Below are positions 24,117-33,765 of a stretch of DNA of 64,000 bases, piece by piece. Location of the stretch: contig CM067568.1 in the NCBI GenBank assembly GCA_034336665.1, forward strand, positions 15,223,983 through 15,287,982, written 5' to 3'. Origin of the DNA: Luscinia megarhynchos (Eukaryota; Chordata; Aves; Passeriformes; Turdidae). The position numbers and the translations under genes were made by a program. The notes below the pieces were generated by a model, which saw only the letters and a program-made list of their open reading frames with translations, was not told the DNA's origin and ran no database searches. Positions within the stretch are counted from its first letter, which is position 1. Each line of letters opens with the position of its first letter.

Positions 24117-26279
24117 GCCCTGTTGAGCTTTGTCCTTTGCAAAATGAAAAATATGGTTGTTTTGCTCCATGGGAGGAACAGCGGAATCGGCTTTAAAATC
24201 GACAGCAGATTTGGCCAGATTCCACAGCCCTTTTGGCTTCAGCTTCCTTCCAATAGTCATCTCCCTGCCAATTTGGAGTGCTCAGGACACAGCCACACAC
24301 CTGATGATATGCTGAGCAACAGCCTTGGCTCGCAGCTATCTGGTCCATGCAGCAGGGAAGTGGGAGGGTGGGTAATTATCAGAGGCCTTCATCTGAGCAG
24401 CCGTGGCTTCCACAGCTCCCTGGTGTGAGGGCCAGGGCTGCATCACACCAGAAGGGATGTGACTGATGGCACCTGAAGGCTGTGTGGTGGTCCAGCAGAA
24501 GGCAGAGAAACAAGCTCAAATCATTGGTGGCTCTACCAGCAACTTCAATGTAAAGAAAAAGAGACATTCTGGCATTTAAAAGATAGGTGGATTCGCCCTG
24601 TAGAGATGGTAATTGGAGGGCACTCCTGCTGAAGTGTCCAGGCTCCCAGCACCCAGCCTGCCTTTTGTTCTGCAAACCCTCATCTTCTCCTGCCTGCCTC
24701 TCCCTGCATCCTCACCGTTGTGACTGGCAGCACCCTCCATGCCATCTCCTTTCCGAGGGGAAAGGATTTTCTCAGGAGAAACGTGGGAATGTCAGGAGCA
24801 CTGCAGTGCGGCGGCAGCTGAGAGGCCAGAAGGGCCCTTGCGCAACGACAGAAACTTTAGGAGCATGTCCTGGTATCTATATGGTTATTTGTATCAGTGC
24901 TGACAAGAAGGAGCTTTCAGCACCGCAGCTTGGGTGACAATATTTCTTTCCTCACTGTTCCTGCCTTGACATCAGTGAGAGAGTAGGGGCTCCACAAGGG
25001 CATTGTAAGATAGAAAAGACAATTAAAAGAAGTTAGAAATGGGAAAGGACATGTCATAAAAGTCATTATTAAGCCTTCCCTTCAGTCCCTCCACATTTTT
25101 CATGGGGATAAATGTTCCCTCTGCAAAAAGAAATTTGGAAGATTTCCACCTATTCTACTGGCTGCATCCATGAGAGTATTTCTGCCTCTGGCAATAGATT
25201 CAGAGTCTCACTATGCCGATGAGACATACGGCTCCGACGTATGGCTCCAGTATATTTCTTGAGCGAGGAGGGCTGGTGTGAGCAATACAGCAGGAGGTGC
25301 TACAAATAGGCAGAAAGTTTTGCAAAAACACGGAGTGGGAAGAGTGTGCTGTTGCAGCTAAAACCTGTGCTTTCTACATCTAATGCAAACAGTCCTCTGC
25401 TTCCAAAATTGCACAAAGCCGGCAGCTAAAATAACTGCTTTTTGACCTTTTTATCTTCTCCCATCTCTCTGAGCCTTGCCATTCTCCTTTTGCTGTCCCC
25501 AGCCACCTGCCTTTGTCATTAGCAATAATCAGCAGCAATAAATAGGAGACATTTCATTGCTGAGGAAGCAGCCTGAGATATTTTGGGCCAAGCCATCCGG
25601 GCTTGAGCTCACAGACCCCACTGGCCAGCAGGAAAAGACACAGCCAAAGTCACCTTGCTTCCTATCATGCAGTTATAAGTTCTGCTGTGAGCAATATGCC
25701 TACACACAGCAGCTGGAGGGTTGGGTGCAGCTGGAAGTTGGCTGGGTTAGAGAGGAATTACCACCCAGTAGGGGTTTCTGCAAAAGCAAAGGAAAGAAGT
25801 GAAAAAAACAAACAGGGACAGCATGGCTGGAGCAAAACCCAAGCACAGTGCATCTCTGGTTGGACTAGTGGAAGGCAAGGGAGGAGATCTCTGCTGTGGG
25901 ATGGACAGAGAGATCTGTGCAGGTCCCTGCAGGACTTGCAGAAGAGGCAACCTCCTGTCAGGTGTGAAGGTCTGAAATGATGTGACTGAGAGGGACTAGG
26001 ACCCCAGGGGAGGATGGATCATCAGGGCAGTGGGATGGAGGTGCTCTTTTAGGAGCCCAGCTCTAAAGGGCTATCTGTAGAGGTACCTTTAAGGCTTTGG
26101 GTCTCACGTGCTTCAGTCACGTTTTAAAAATAGGACAGGAGGCTTCCACATCACTTAGGTATTTTGGAAAATTTTACTCAGCCTTTCTGCAGCTCCTGTC
26201 AATCCTTCTCAGTGTGGTGCCAAGATGCATTCATGGCATGTATACAAATAGCACACTTTCCTGGCCCCTCTCAGCCACG
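24117..26279. other. Single-copy non-coding stretch
   Basis: No gene or repeat family recognised. The first 130 bp (24117-24240) keep CpGs ('cagcggaatcggctttaaaa') and could be conserved. A small inverted/direct repeat cluster sits at 25225-25250. Confidence 0.45.
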
Positions 26280-26363
26280 GCTGGAGACACCTTGAAGGAC
26301 TTGATAGTTGGATTTGATGACCTTAAAGGTCTTTTTCAATGTTGATGATTCTTTGCTTCTATG
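26280..26363 (+). mobile_element. CR1 LINE 3'-terminal fragment
   Basis: Only the last part of the CR1 3' untranslated region remains: 'ttggatttgatgacctta', 'aaggtctttttcaatg', then degenerate terminal repeats ('atgattctttgcttctatga'). The 5' side is truncated within the family's final 80 bp, a common state for CR1. Non-coding. Confidence 0.85.
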
Positions 26364-27190
26364 ACTTCCCCTGCTCTCCTCACCAAGAGGTGTTGGGGGG
26401 AGGAATGATACCTCTGGCTCTCCTGGCACCAGTGCCCCCCTGTCCTTGTGTCAAACAAGACACCAAAAAGCATGAACACCACAGTAACCAGAACAAAAGC
26501 CATCAACAAAAGCCATCTCAGCAAGGAGATGCTTCTACCTCCAGGGCAGAGGTGATGCCCAGTTCAACTTCCTCCTCGTTTCCAGGGACTTTGCCACCAT
26601 GGGGGAGGCTGACCCAGCACGGAGCCTCTGAGGTCTCTGCTGCAGCCCAGTGGAAAGATGACAGCACACAACATTTGCAGATCCCTTTACCTGCCCTGCA
26701 GTCACTGCTGGGCAGAAACATCAATAGAGAAGCAGATCAGGGTAAGGACACTGCCCGGTATGCTGCCAATTACAGGAGTTAGCAGTGGGGAAGGATGTTT
26801 CCTATTTGGGCTTTTTCAGATTGGAAAACTCTACGAAGTTCAGCTCAGACAGACTGATCAAGATTGTAGGGACTGTTTGTTCCCAGTTTTGGCAGGGTCG
26901 TGAATGATGCATGAGTAACAGCATCCCTTAATTAGTGTAATATGCTGTACCAGGTTAGGAAGCATTCTCCAGTTCTGTTTTTCCTCTGCATGTGTGTGTG
27001 TATTTCTCTTTAAAGGAGAAGGAAAAGAACTGAAAACATTGCAGTTGTGTTTTTGTTGGTTGGGGCACTGATGAACCCTGTTCCGATTGGGCTGGTTATG
27101 AATCACTGGAGAGCCATATCCACACCAAACAGTGCTGCAGCCAACCTGATGTCTGCTTGGCAGTTGCACTGAGCAAAAGCTCCTTAATTA
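26364..27190. other. Single-copy non-coding stretch
   Basis: No gene recognised. A short (TG)n patch lies at about 26990-27001. Confidence 0.5.
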
Positions 27191-27238
27191 TTGGGGTTTG
27201 GGTTTTTTTTGGGTTTTTGTTTTTTTTTTTTTTTTTTT
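27191..27238 (+). repeat. T/G-rich low-complexity tract
   Basis: It begins with G runs separated by T runs (GGGG, GGG, GGG) and ends in a long T run of about 18 bases. Only three G runs of length three or more are present, so a G-quadruplex is not supported. Confidence 0.9.
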
Positions 27239-27903
27239 GCTGTCTGAATCCTAGTGGGATAAAGAGAGAAGAACAAACTACCTTTGAATTTAGGAGGCTG
27301 GGTGGATAGGAGGGTGTGCGTGTGTGCACCTGCTTGTGTACACATGTACTAATACACCCATGGTTTGCTTTGACCCTTGGGATAAAGAAGAAGCCTCTCT
27401 CACTGATTTTATTTGCCTTTGTCTATCGAACTCCCTTTCTTCCCTTCCCTGGCTGATTTTGTTTGGGCTATTTGCAACATGCCCCTCTCACCCCAGCCAT
27501 CAGGAATGATGTTTTCCTTTCTGTGACCACAAAGGATACCACCTGTCCTCCCACCCTTCCTCCTGTGGCACATCCCCTCAGTGCTGCTGTACCCAGGAGT
27601 TGCTCTGCCACACCTCTGCCCACTCTTTGGGGAGGAAGTCTTCATCTTCTTCATGGCACCAGCACCTGTCCTCTGCCCCAAGCATTTCTCCCACTCCCAC
27701 AGCAAGAGAAGTGCTGGCACCCTCTGTGAAACCCTGGGTTTAGCTCCTTCTCCTCTGGCTCGTGCTTTTTCCAGAAAGGGATGCCTTGAAATCCCCCTCC
27801 TTTTCCCCCTTTCCTCCAGGGCTTGCGGGAGCCACCAGAAAGGTGCCCCTGGATGATGCTGAGCCTCAGCTCTGGCCAGCACCAGCACTGCTTTTTCCCA
27901 CAG
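27239..27903. other. Pyrimidine-rich single-copy stretch
   Basis: C/T-rich sequence with long overlapping open frames (159 codons minus, 88-91 plus). Their amino-acid composition follows base skew, with no domain recognised. Confidence 0.45.
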
Positions 27904-27963
27904 GACCCCCTTGGCAAGGGAGAAGCCAGGAGCACAGCGACACCGGGATCTCGGACCGGTGTG
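27904..27963 (+). other. Candidate 60-nt exon, unproven
   Basis: A pyrimidine tract ending in an acceptor ('ctgctttttcccacag') abuts 27904, and a good donor ('gtaagag') begins at 27964. The 60 bases between them are a whole number of codons. They are open in the frame starting at 27904 and carry four CpGs near the right end ('cagcgacaccgggatctcgg'). The peptide (DPLGKGEARSTATPGSRTGV) is not one I recognise. It could be an exon of a coding or non-coding transcript, or a chance pairing of splice-like sites, which is common in 64 kb. Confidence 0.2.
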
Positions 27964-28229
27964 GTAAGAGAGAGCTCTCTCCCACTGGGTAACCCGGCAG
28001 CAACTGCTATTTCAGTAAACATATCATTTTGTGCTCAGTAAACACACATTCCAGAGGAATGCTCTCATTGTTTTTTTGCTCTGTAATGCATTAATGAAGA
28101 AATAAAGTTTAGGTTGTGTAATGGTGACAGCTTGAAGTCATTTTGCCTAGTGTTATTTCTCAGCAAAGGCTCAGCTCTCCCTGGAATGGGAGAAAGAAAA
28201 GACAACCAGATTTCACTTCAAACTCACCA
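27964..28229. other. Single-copy non-coding stretch
   Basis: No repeat or gene recognised. It turns AT-rich, with a SOX/GATA-poor but homeodomain-like 'gcattaatgaag'. Confidence 0.4.
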
Positions 28230-28440
28230 ACATGTGCAAAAAAACAATCAAAAAACGGCAGCAATTAACTCACTTCCACATGCCCAATAAAACTACCTCT
28301 CTCACTCACTCCGAGCGTTGTCACGTATGGGGTTGTTTATGGAGGAGACAATACAAAGTGGGTTTATACAAGGCTCTTGTTTTAATTTTTGTTTTATATC
28401 CACTGGAACCCTCAAGTAGTGAATTCATTTCCTGATATAG
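28230..28440. promoter_or_regulatory. Possible conserved non-coding element
   Basis: A unique AT-rich block with 'caaaaaacggcagcaatta', 'gcccaataaaacta', 'ccgagcgttgtcacgtatgg' and 'ggagacaatacaaag'. CpGs are retained in the middle, a SOX-like ACAAT occurs and there is no repeat signature. Enhancer-like by composition only. Confidence 0.35.
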
Positions 28441-28898
28441 TAAACATTTCTGATGGCCAGGATTCTTTCTCTTTTCCCAAATGAACACAAACCCCTGGTC
28501 TAACTCACCAGCAGTGCAGTCTATACAAACAGACCCATCAGCTAAATTTTCAAAGAATGCATCTTAAGCACTCAGCTAGGAAAATAAACAAACAGCAACG
28601 CCTTCATGAGAGCCCAGCAGACCCTGCTGCAAGTGGGAAGCTTTTCTTCCCCAAAATTGCTTGAGCCCTCAACTGCATGTGGTAAAACTATCAGCTTTTC
28701 CCCATTACTACAGAAAACAACCTCGTCCTCGTAGCTGCACACCGATGGGTGCTGGCTCACTGCTACATGATCTCCACAGCCCCTCTGATTTGTGACCCTA
28801 TTTGCACTATGCAAATGTCTTCTGACAGCTCTCTTTTCCTGTCATTAAAACAAACAATGGCCCCTGAAACCAAAAAGGAAATCAGTAACAGGCGAAAC
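28441..28898. other. Single-copy non-coding stretch
   Basis: No gene recognised. 'ctatgcaaatgtc' at about 28808 is an octamer-type (ATGCAAAT) POU site by sequence. Confidence 0.4.
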
Positions 28899-28957
28899 TC
28901 TTTTTCTCTCTTTTTCTTTGCTTTCTTTTTTTTTTTCTTTTTAATATTTTTTTTTTC
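28899..28957 (+). repeat. T/C-rich tract
   Basis: A low-complexity pyrimidine run with several T stretches of 8-12 bases. Confidence 0.9.
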
Positions 28958-29534
28958 TGGGTCTGGGACTAACTGTTAGTAATTATCCTGAAACATTCAC
29001 AAACCTTTTCTTCTCCCAGTGGCCAGCGCAGCATGTCTAATATAATTTCACTTCCAAAAGACCTAAAATTTAAAAAAAACCCCCAAAACAATGATCAACC
29101 AGGTATCAGCTCCTATCTTTCTTTGGGTTTACATATGTCTATATTCATACATACATGGATAAAAGAAGAATTATATTACTAATTTGAGAAGCATTAAAAA
29201 TCGATCCCAGTGTATAAAATAATGAGGAATAAGAAGGTATTTAGGACTGGAGGAGGAGAGTGTCAGGGAGGAAGACACATCTTTCTCTTCAGTTATCTAT
29301 TTTCCAGAGCACCCATCCTGTCCTAAACTCTACATCCAGCACCAAAAAGTGCATTGTTGATGGCTATGCCTTGCCATTGGCAGGTAGAGGACACCTGATT
29401 CCACTCCTCCCAGTCCACAGATGCTCTGCTTTTGATTTCAGTGAGAAAAGTCTACATTCAGAGACTTCAGCATACTTACACACTCCTGGGATTTGTTTCT
29501 TTGTCTTTTAAATAATGCGATATACATAATCCTA
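28958..29534. other. AT-rich single-copy stretch
   Basis: Nothing recognisable as gene or repeat family. Confidence 0.45.
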
Positions 29535-29650
29535 AACTGGGCCAGTTTCCCACCCCATCACACAAGCTTTGTGCCTGTAGGGCTCAGCTGAAGTCAATGG
29601 TGTTAATGTTGACATAAAATCATGGTGACCAAGTGGGAAATTAGTCCTGC
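29535..29650. mobile_element. Possible old palindromic MITE-like relic
   Basis: TTTCCCAC at 29546-29553 has its exact reverse complement GTGGGAAA at 29633-29640. Between them lies 'gctgaagtcaatggtgtta' followed by 'tgacataaaatcatggtga'. The 'tgaagtcaatgg' core is typical of ancient non-autonomous palindromic elements widespread in turtles and crocodilians, as I recall them. The copy is heavily decayed and the ends are uncertain. Confidence 0.4.
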
Positions 29651-30059
29651 AACACTTGATTGTCTTTTGCAAAAACTTTCTAAATGGTCTTAATGGCTTT
29701 GTTTGTGGTATGTGTTGCTCACTCCTGATTGTACTTCTGCCAAGTTGTACTTTTAACTATAAACACTGGCCTCTCAGAAAATTTGAAGTAGAGCAAACCA
29801 GAAAAGATGTTCAAAATAATGCTACAACCTAATTTAATTTATCCCCTGGTAATTGCATTTGTAGATAATGAACAACGCAAACAAAACAGAACCCAAGCCC
29901 TTCCAGCCTTGCAATTGCTTTCACATGTGGACACACCAGTTGCAGCCAGCATATGGTTAAGTCTGCATCAGGAGAAGTGTTTGGAAGATGGGGGCCAATT
30001 TGAGGTGACACCAGCCTTGGATGTGTGCTTGTGGGTGCCACCTATTGAACATTAGCCCA
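29651..30059. other. Single-copy non-coding stretch
   Basis: No gene or repeat recognised. Confidence 0.45.
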
Positions 30060-30420
30060 TCTGCCCACCTTGGTGAGCCCACCCGCTCAGCTCTTCCTTT
30101 TTCTGCAACACCCATCCGCAATTCTTGCAGTGTCAATCGATCCGCTACACCCGCCAGCCCCAGAGGAAATATAGCTGGGCGACTGCTTGCCAAATCCAAT
30201 TAACCATGCAATTGTAGTCCTGTCTCCTGGCCCTGTTCCAGTAAGATATTTGCATGCTGTCTTGGTTTTAATCTCGTGAACTGCTGCAAGTAAATCCTGT
30301 TGAACTTAGGCCGCTGTTTGCAAATGCTACAGGAACTTTGCAGATGTGTTTGACACGCCGCTATTACGTGAATGGTTTCTTTGGCCATTTCTCAGTCTTT
30401 GGGCTGCTTGTAAACTGTGC
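30060..30420. promoter_or_regulatory. Candidate conserved enhancer-like element
   Basis: The block keeps CpGs throughout ('ccatccgcaattcttgcag', 'caatcgatccgctac', 'gggcgactgc', 'acacgccgctattacgtg') although its GC content is moderate. It contains 'atccaattaaccatgcaatt' (homeodomain-type), 'agatatttgcatgctg' (POU octamer ATTTGCAT), and 'gccgctgtttgcaaatgc' (forkhead/POU-like). No repeat signature and no convincing frame. Dense co-occurrence of developmental factor words suggests an enhancer, but this is inference without alignment. Confidence 0.4.
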
Positions 30421-30441
30421 AGCCTGACTGCAACTGTTGTC

Positions 30442-30460
30442 TTTTTTTTTTTTTTTTTTT
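30442..30460 (+). repeat. Poly(T) run
   Basis: Nineteen consecutive T directly right of the enhancer-like block. Confidence 0.95.
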
Positions 30461-32139
30461 GGTTAATTTTAATTTGTACTCTTCTTGGTGAGCTTCTGCG
30501 TGTGTCCCTGTTTACCTCCGTCATGTGGCAGAGTTTCTCCACTTTGATTCGAGGAGTCTGGAGCCCACAAGCAGCAGTCAAAACCAGTTATGCAAACCCC
30601 CCACTGCACAGATTTGCACAAGTGTTCGTCCCACAGTTCACGTTTACACAAGTATCTGCAACACATCCCCATCCTCTGAATATTTCAGCAAGTGTTGTTG
30701 TACCTGCCTGAGCGCTTGCCAGAAGCAATCACTAGGAGAATCACTGCCGGTGCCAAAATAAACTCGTGGTTTTTATTTGAGGGAGGACTTGTAAATAGTA
30801 TTTTTCTAGCATTCACCCATTTCTAAGTGGAACTCCCTGTGTGATGAATGCTGTTTACAGCGCGGCTCTGTTGTGAAACAGGGAAAAAAAAGGCAGATTC
30901 TTGCACTTGCTGGCAGCACGCCAGTGCAGTGGAGGAAGATACATCCCCTCCTGCTGTCACTCCATTTCTTGCCCCATTTCTTGCTCTGCTTCGCACTCAA
31001 AGCCCACATGGATACACAGGATGAAAATGCTCTGGGAATGGCAAATTTTAAGAAAAATGAATGGGGAAGTCCTAATCTGAGTGAAGAAATTTTGACATTT
31101 TCTCTACAAGCCCAGACCTGTTTTCACCACTCAAAGAGCCATTAAAGAAAATACAGGATACACCCTGCAAGGAATGATGAGCCGAGTCAAAAACAGGGAA
31201 AGCTCCTCCTTAAACAGGGTGAAATGCAGGTAGCAGGTGTATTTCTGAAGAGTGTCTCTTCCTGGGTCAGCAGTGGAGCTGCAGTAACAGGAGGGGCTCA
31301 GGGGTGGGTCAGCACCTGGTGCAGCACAAGGAGGAAAGGAGGCAGAGAGCCAGAAGCCCCATCTCCACCACTTTGTCTCTCCAGGTAATTGTGGATTCTC
31401 CTACACACCCCAAGAAACCCACACTTCACAGTGATGAAATCACACATTTCTCCCACAAGTAAAAATTTTTCTTTCCGCTTCTTCCCATTTTTACTGTGTT
31501 TACAGTGAAAGGGAAGTCTCTTTGCAGATGGAGCGTAGGAATGGGAGAGTTGTGTGTCTCTGCAAGAGCCACACAGTCCTTCTGAAACTCTGCACCTTCA
31601 ACCATTCAAGACCTGCTGTTTTTCTCTCCATATCATCCTCAGGGAGGAGAAAAAAAAAAAACATCTGGAAGCTACTGGTGGCTCCAGGGTGGTTTGGAAA
31701 GTTAAAGGATGTGAAAGATTATACAGGAATGCAAGCTCAATTAAGGCCAACACTGAAATTGAGAGCAACTCTGGTAGTGTGAATGGCATCACTCCGTGTT
31801 TCTAAGACTTGAAGCTGCTTTCGGTCCAAGGTTTTGGATCACTCCCCCTGCTCCCTCCATCAGTTCCCATGTCTTAAATAAGAGCTAGGCGCAAGTACCT
31901 TTTTCTCCAGGGATTCCATTGGTCCCAAGGCTGGAAAGTTGTTGCCAGCTTCAGAGACACTTTAACCCTCTTTTTCCAATTGAGGTATGTCCTCTCTTCA
32001 CCCACACTTCTTTGCCTTGTTTTTGGGGTTTTTTTTCATTCCCATATTTAAATCTGATTACTTGCCCTGCTACCTTAGCTGCTCACCTGTTCCTCTGACT
32101 GAGGAATGGCTTAAACACTCTTCTGACACAGTCCCTTGA
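30461..32139. other. Single-copy non-coding stretch
   Basis: No gene or repeat family recognised. The part at 30740-30880 ('gaatcactgccggtgcc', 'aaataaactcgtggttttta', 'ttacagcgcggctctg') keeps CpGs and may extend the enhancer-like domain. A run of 12 A lies near 31650. Confidence 0.4.
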
Positions 32140-32590
32140 AAATGGGCTGTGCGGCTGCGGTCAGTGAGCATAGCGTGGGAAAAACGCATTAATACTCTCA
32201 GCAGTAACACCGAGGACGGCTATAAATAACCCCTTCATTACAGTATTTATATATTATTACATCATATAGCCACTTAAACCAGCGAGCAATTGCGAGTGTT
32301 GAATAATGCAGGGATAGCCGCCCGGGCATTAGTTCCACTGTCATTGGCATTATGTGTTTCCTGGTGACATCGCCGCGCTCCTTGCTTCACCCAGCGTTGC
32401 GTGACATTGGTGGCGACGTTGGAGCATCAGCAGGCCCTCTGCAGATGACAGACAGCACTTTGCACGACACATGTAGCCTGGTATTATATAACAAGGGTGC
32501 CTCACCGGAGAATTTTGGCAGCACACGGTCTTTTTCTGAGCGTTTCATTCAAACCAAGCGTCTGTTTCTCGAAGGTTTTCTTTAAAGCAG
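32140..32590. promoter_or_regulatory. Strongest candidate conserved non-coding element
   Basis: About two dozen CpGs occur in 450 bp at only moderate GC content, so the CpG ratio is near that expected without depletion, unlike the neighbouring kilobases. The left half contains a TATA-like TATAAATAA at 32221-32229 in an AT-rich core ('cagtatttatatattatta', 'acatcatatagcc'). The right half is richer in CpG ('catcgccgcgctcc', 'cagcgttgcgtgac', 'ggcgacgttgg'). No repeat signature is visible. Open frames are short. A deeply conserved enhancer or a non-coding RNA promoter are the main readings, and both are inferences from composition. Confidence 0.45.
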
Positions 32591-33540
32591 TGGACCCGTG
32601 GTGCAAGAGTCCAGAACCTTCCATGCATGAAGGAGGGAGATTTGCATCACAGTGGTCAACCATGCATCATAGGAAGCACCCCGTGTTGTGCTGATGAGAC
32701 ATGTTGGGTCCCTGCCTGTTCTGGTGCCTTGTCCAGCTAGAACCAGAGGCATAGCCAAGAGAGATGGTGAGGGCAGGAAACTGGAGATGCTCAGAGCCTG
32801 GCAAGAAGGAATTTCAGTGGTGATACTCACACTCACGTAATCTGAGTCCAGTTATGGGGCATACAGAGGATTTCCTCCCAGAATGAATCAGATTACTTAG
32901 ATATGTTATTAAATGACACAGAAGTATCATAATTCTTCTGGGTTTTGTTGTTGTTGCTGCTGTTCTTCTTCCTTTTTCAGAGCAGGGGAGTGGGTGGATA
33001 CATGGTTGATGTGACTGTGCTTAGACCATGGCTGAGTAAGCTTTCTTGCTGAGTACGGATTTCAGTTTCCTCAGTTTTGACACGCTTCCCTTTGAGGAAG
33101 CCCAGCAAAACAAAACCCCTTTCTCTTGACTTGAATGTCTCACTGCTGGTTTTCGTGGCAGGGATGCTCTTCTCAATTACACTGTGGTCAGCAGCATTCA
33201 GTGCCTCACTGATCGTCACTTGTCAAACAAGCTCCTGTGTGGCACAGAAGAGCAAGTCTGGAGGAGGATCTCCACCACAGTGCTTGGAAGGGGCTGCTTC
33301 CAGAAGAAGTCATTTCAGATGTTGAGAAATCTCATCTCCAAACCTTGTCCTCACATGACATATGACCAATTTCTGCACAAAGATCTGCAGTTGACTTTTA
33401 TTACAGCTCTGATTTAGCTGCTTCTTTGATTTATCGCAACAATGCACATTCAATATCTTTCTTCTGATGTGGAGGCCAGAAGTATAACTCTACTCATATG
33501 TTTGTATTCTCAGGACTTCGCATTTCGCAGATTCAGAAAC
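32591..33540. other. Single-copy non-coding stretch
   Basis: No gene recognised. A trinucleotide-like patch (GTT/GCT/CTT) lies at 32945-32972. Confidence 0.5.
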
Positions 33541-33765
33541 TCATTCATAGAATCACAGGGTTTAAGGCCAGAAGGAACCATGACAACATCTGGTATGACT
33601 TCCTATATTTCAAAGCCATTCACTTGCAGTCAATTAGCCCAGCACCGAGCCCAGTAGCTTTGCTGCATCTTCCAGAAAAACATCCAGCTCCGGACATACC
33701 AATATACGGGAATATGAACACATCAGAAGTTGGAGACTCATCAAATCACTTGATTTCAGAGCTCG
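33541..33765 (-). mobile_element. Old CR1-type LINE 3' end, antisense
   Basis: Read on the plus strand it starts with 'tcatagaatcacagg' and 'tttaaggccagaaggaacca', the reverse complement of the 3' end of an old CR1 subfamily, where terminal CTATGA-type repeats precede the tail. It continues with 'gagcccagtagc', 'catcttccagaaaaacatcc' and 'gttggagactcatc', which correspond to further internal positions of the same family as I remember it. The copy is 5'-truncated and strongly diverged. It is in opposite orientation to most CR1 pieces here. Confidence 0.75.

Noticed and set aside
27191..27238. Possible G-quadruplex
   Set aside because: Only three G runs of at least three bases are present; four are needed.
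27409..27888. 159-codon minus-strand frame
   Set aside because: It follows a C/T-skewed segment. Composition explains the Lys/Arg/Gly-rich peptide.
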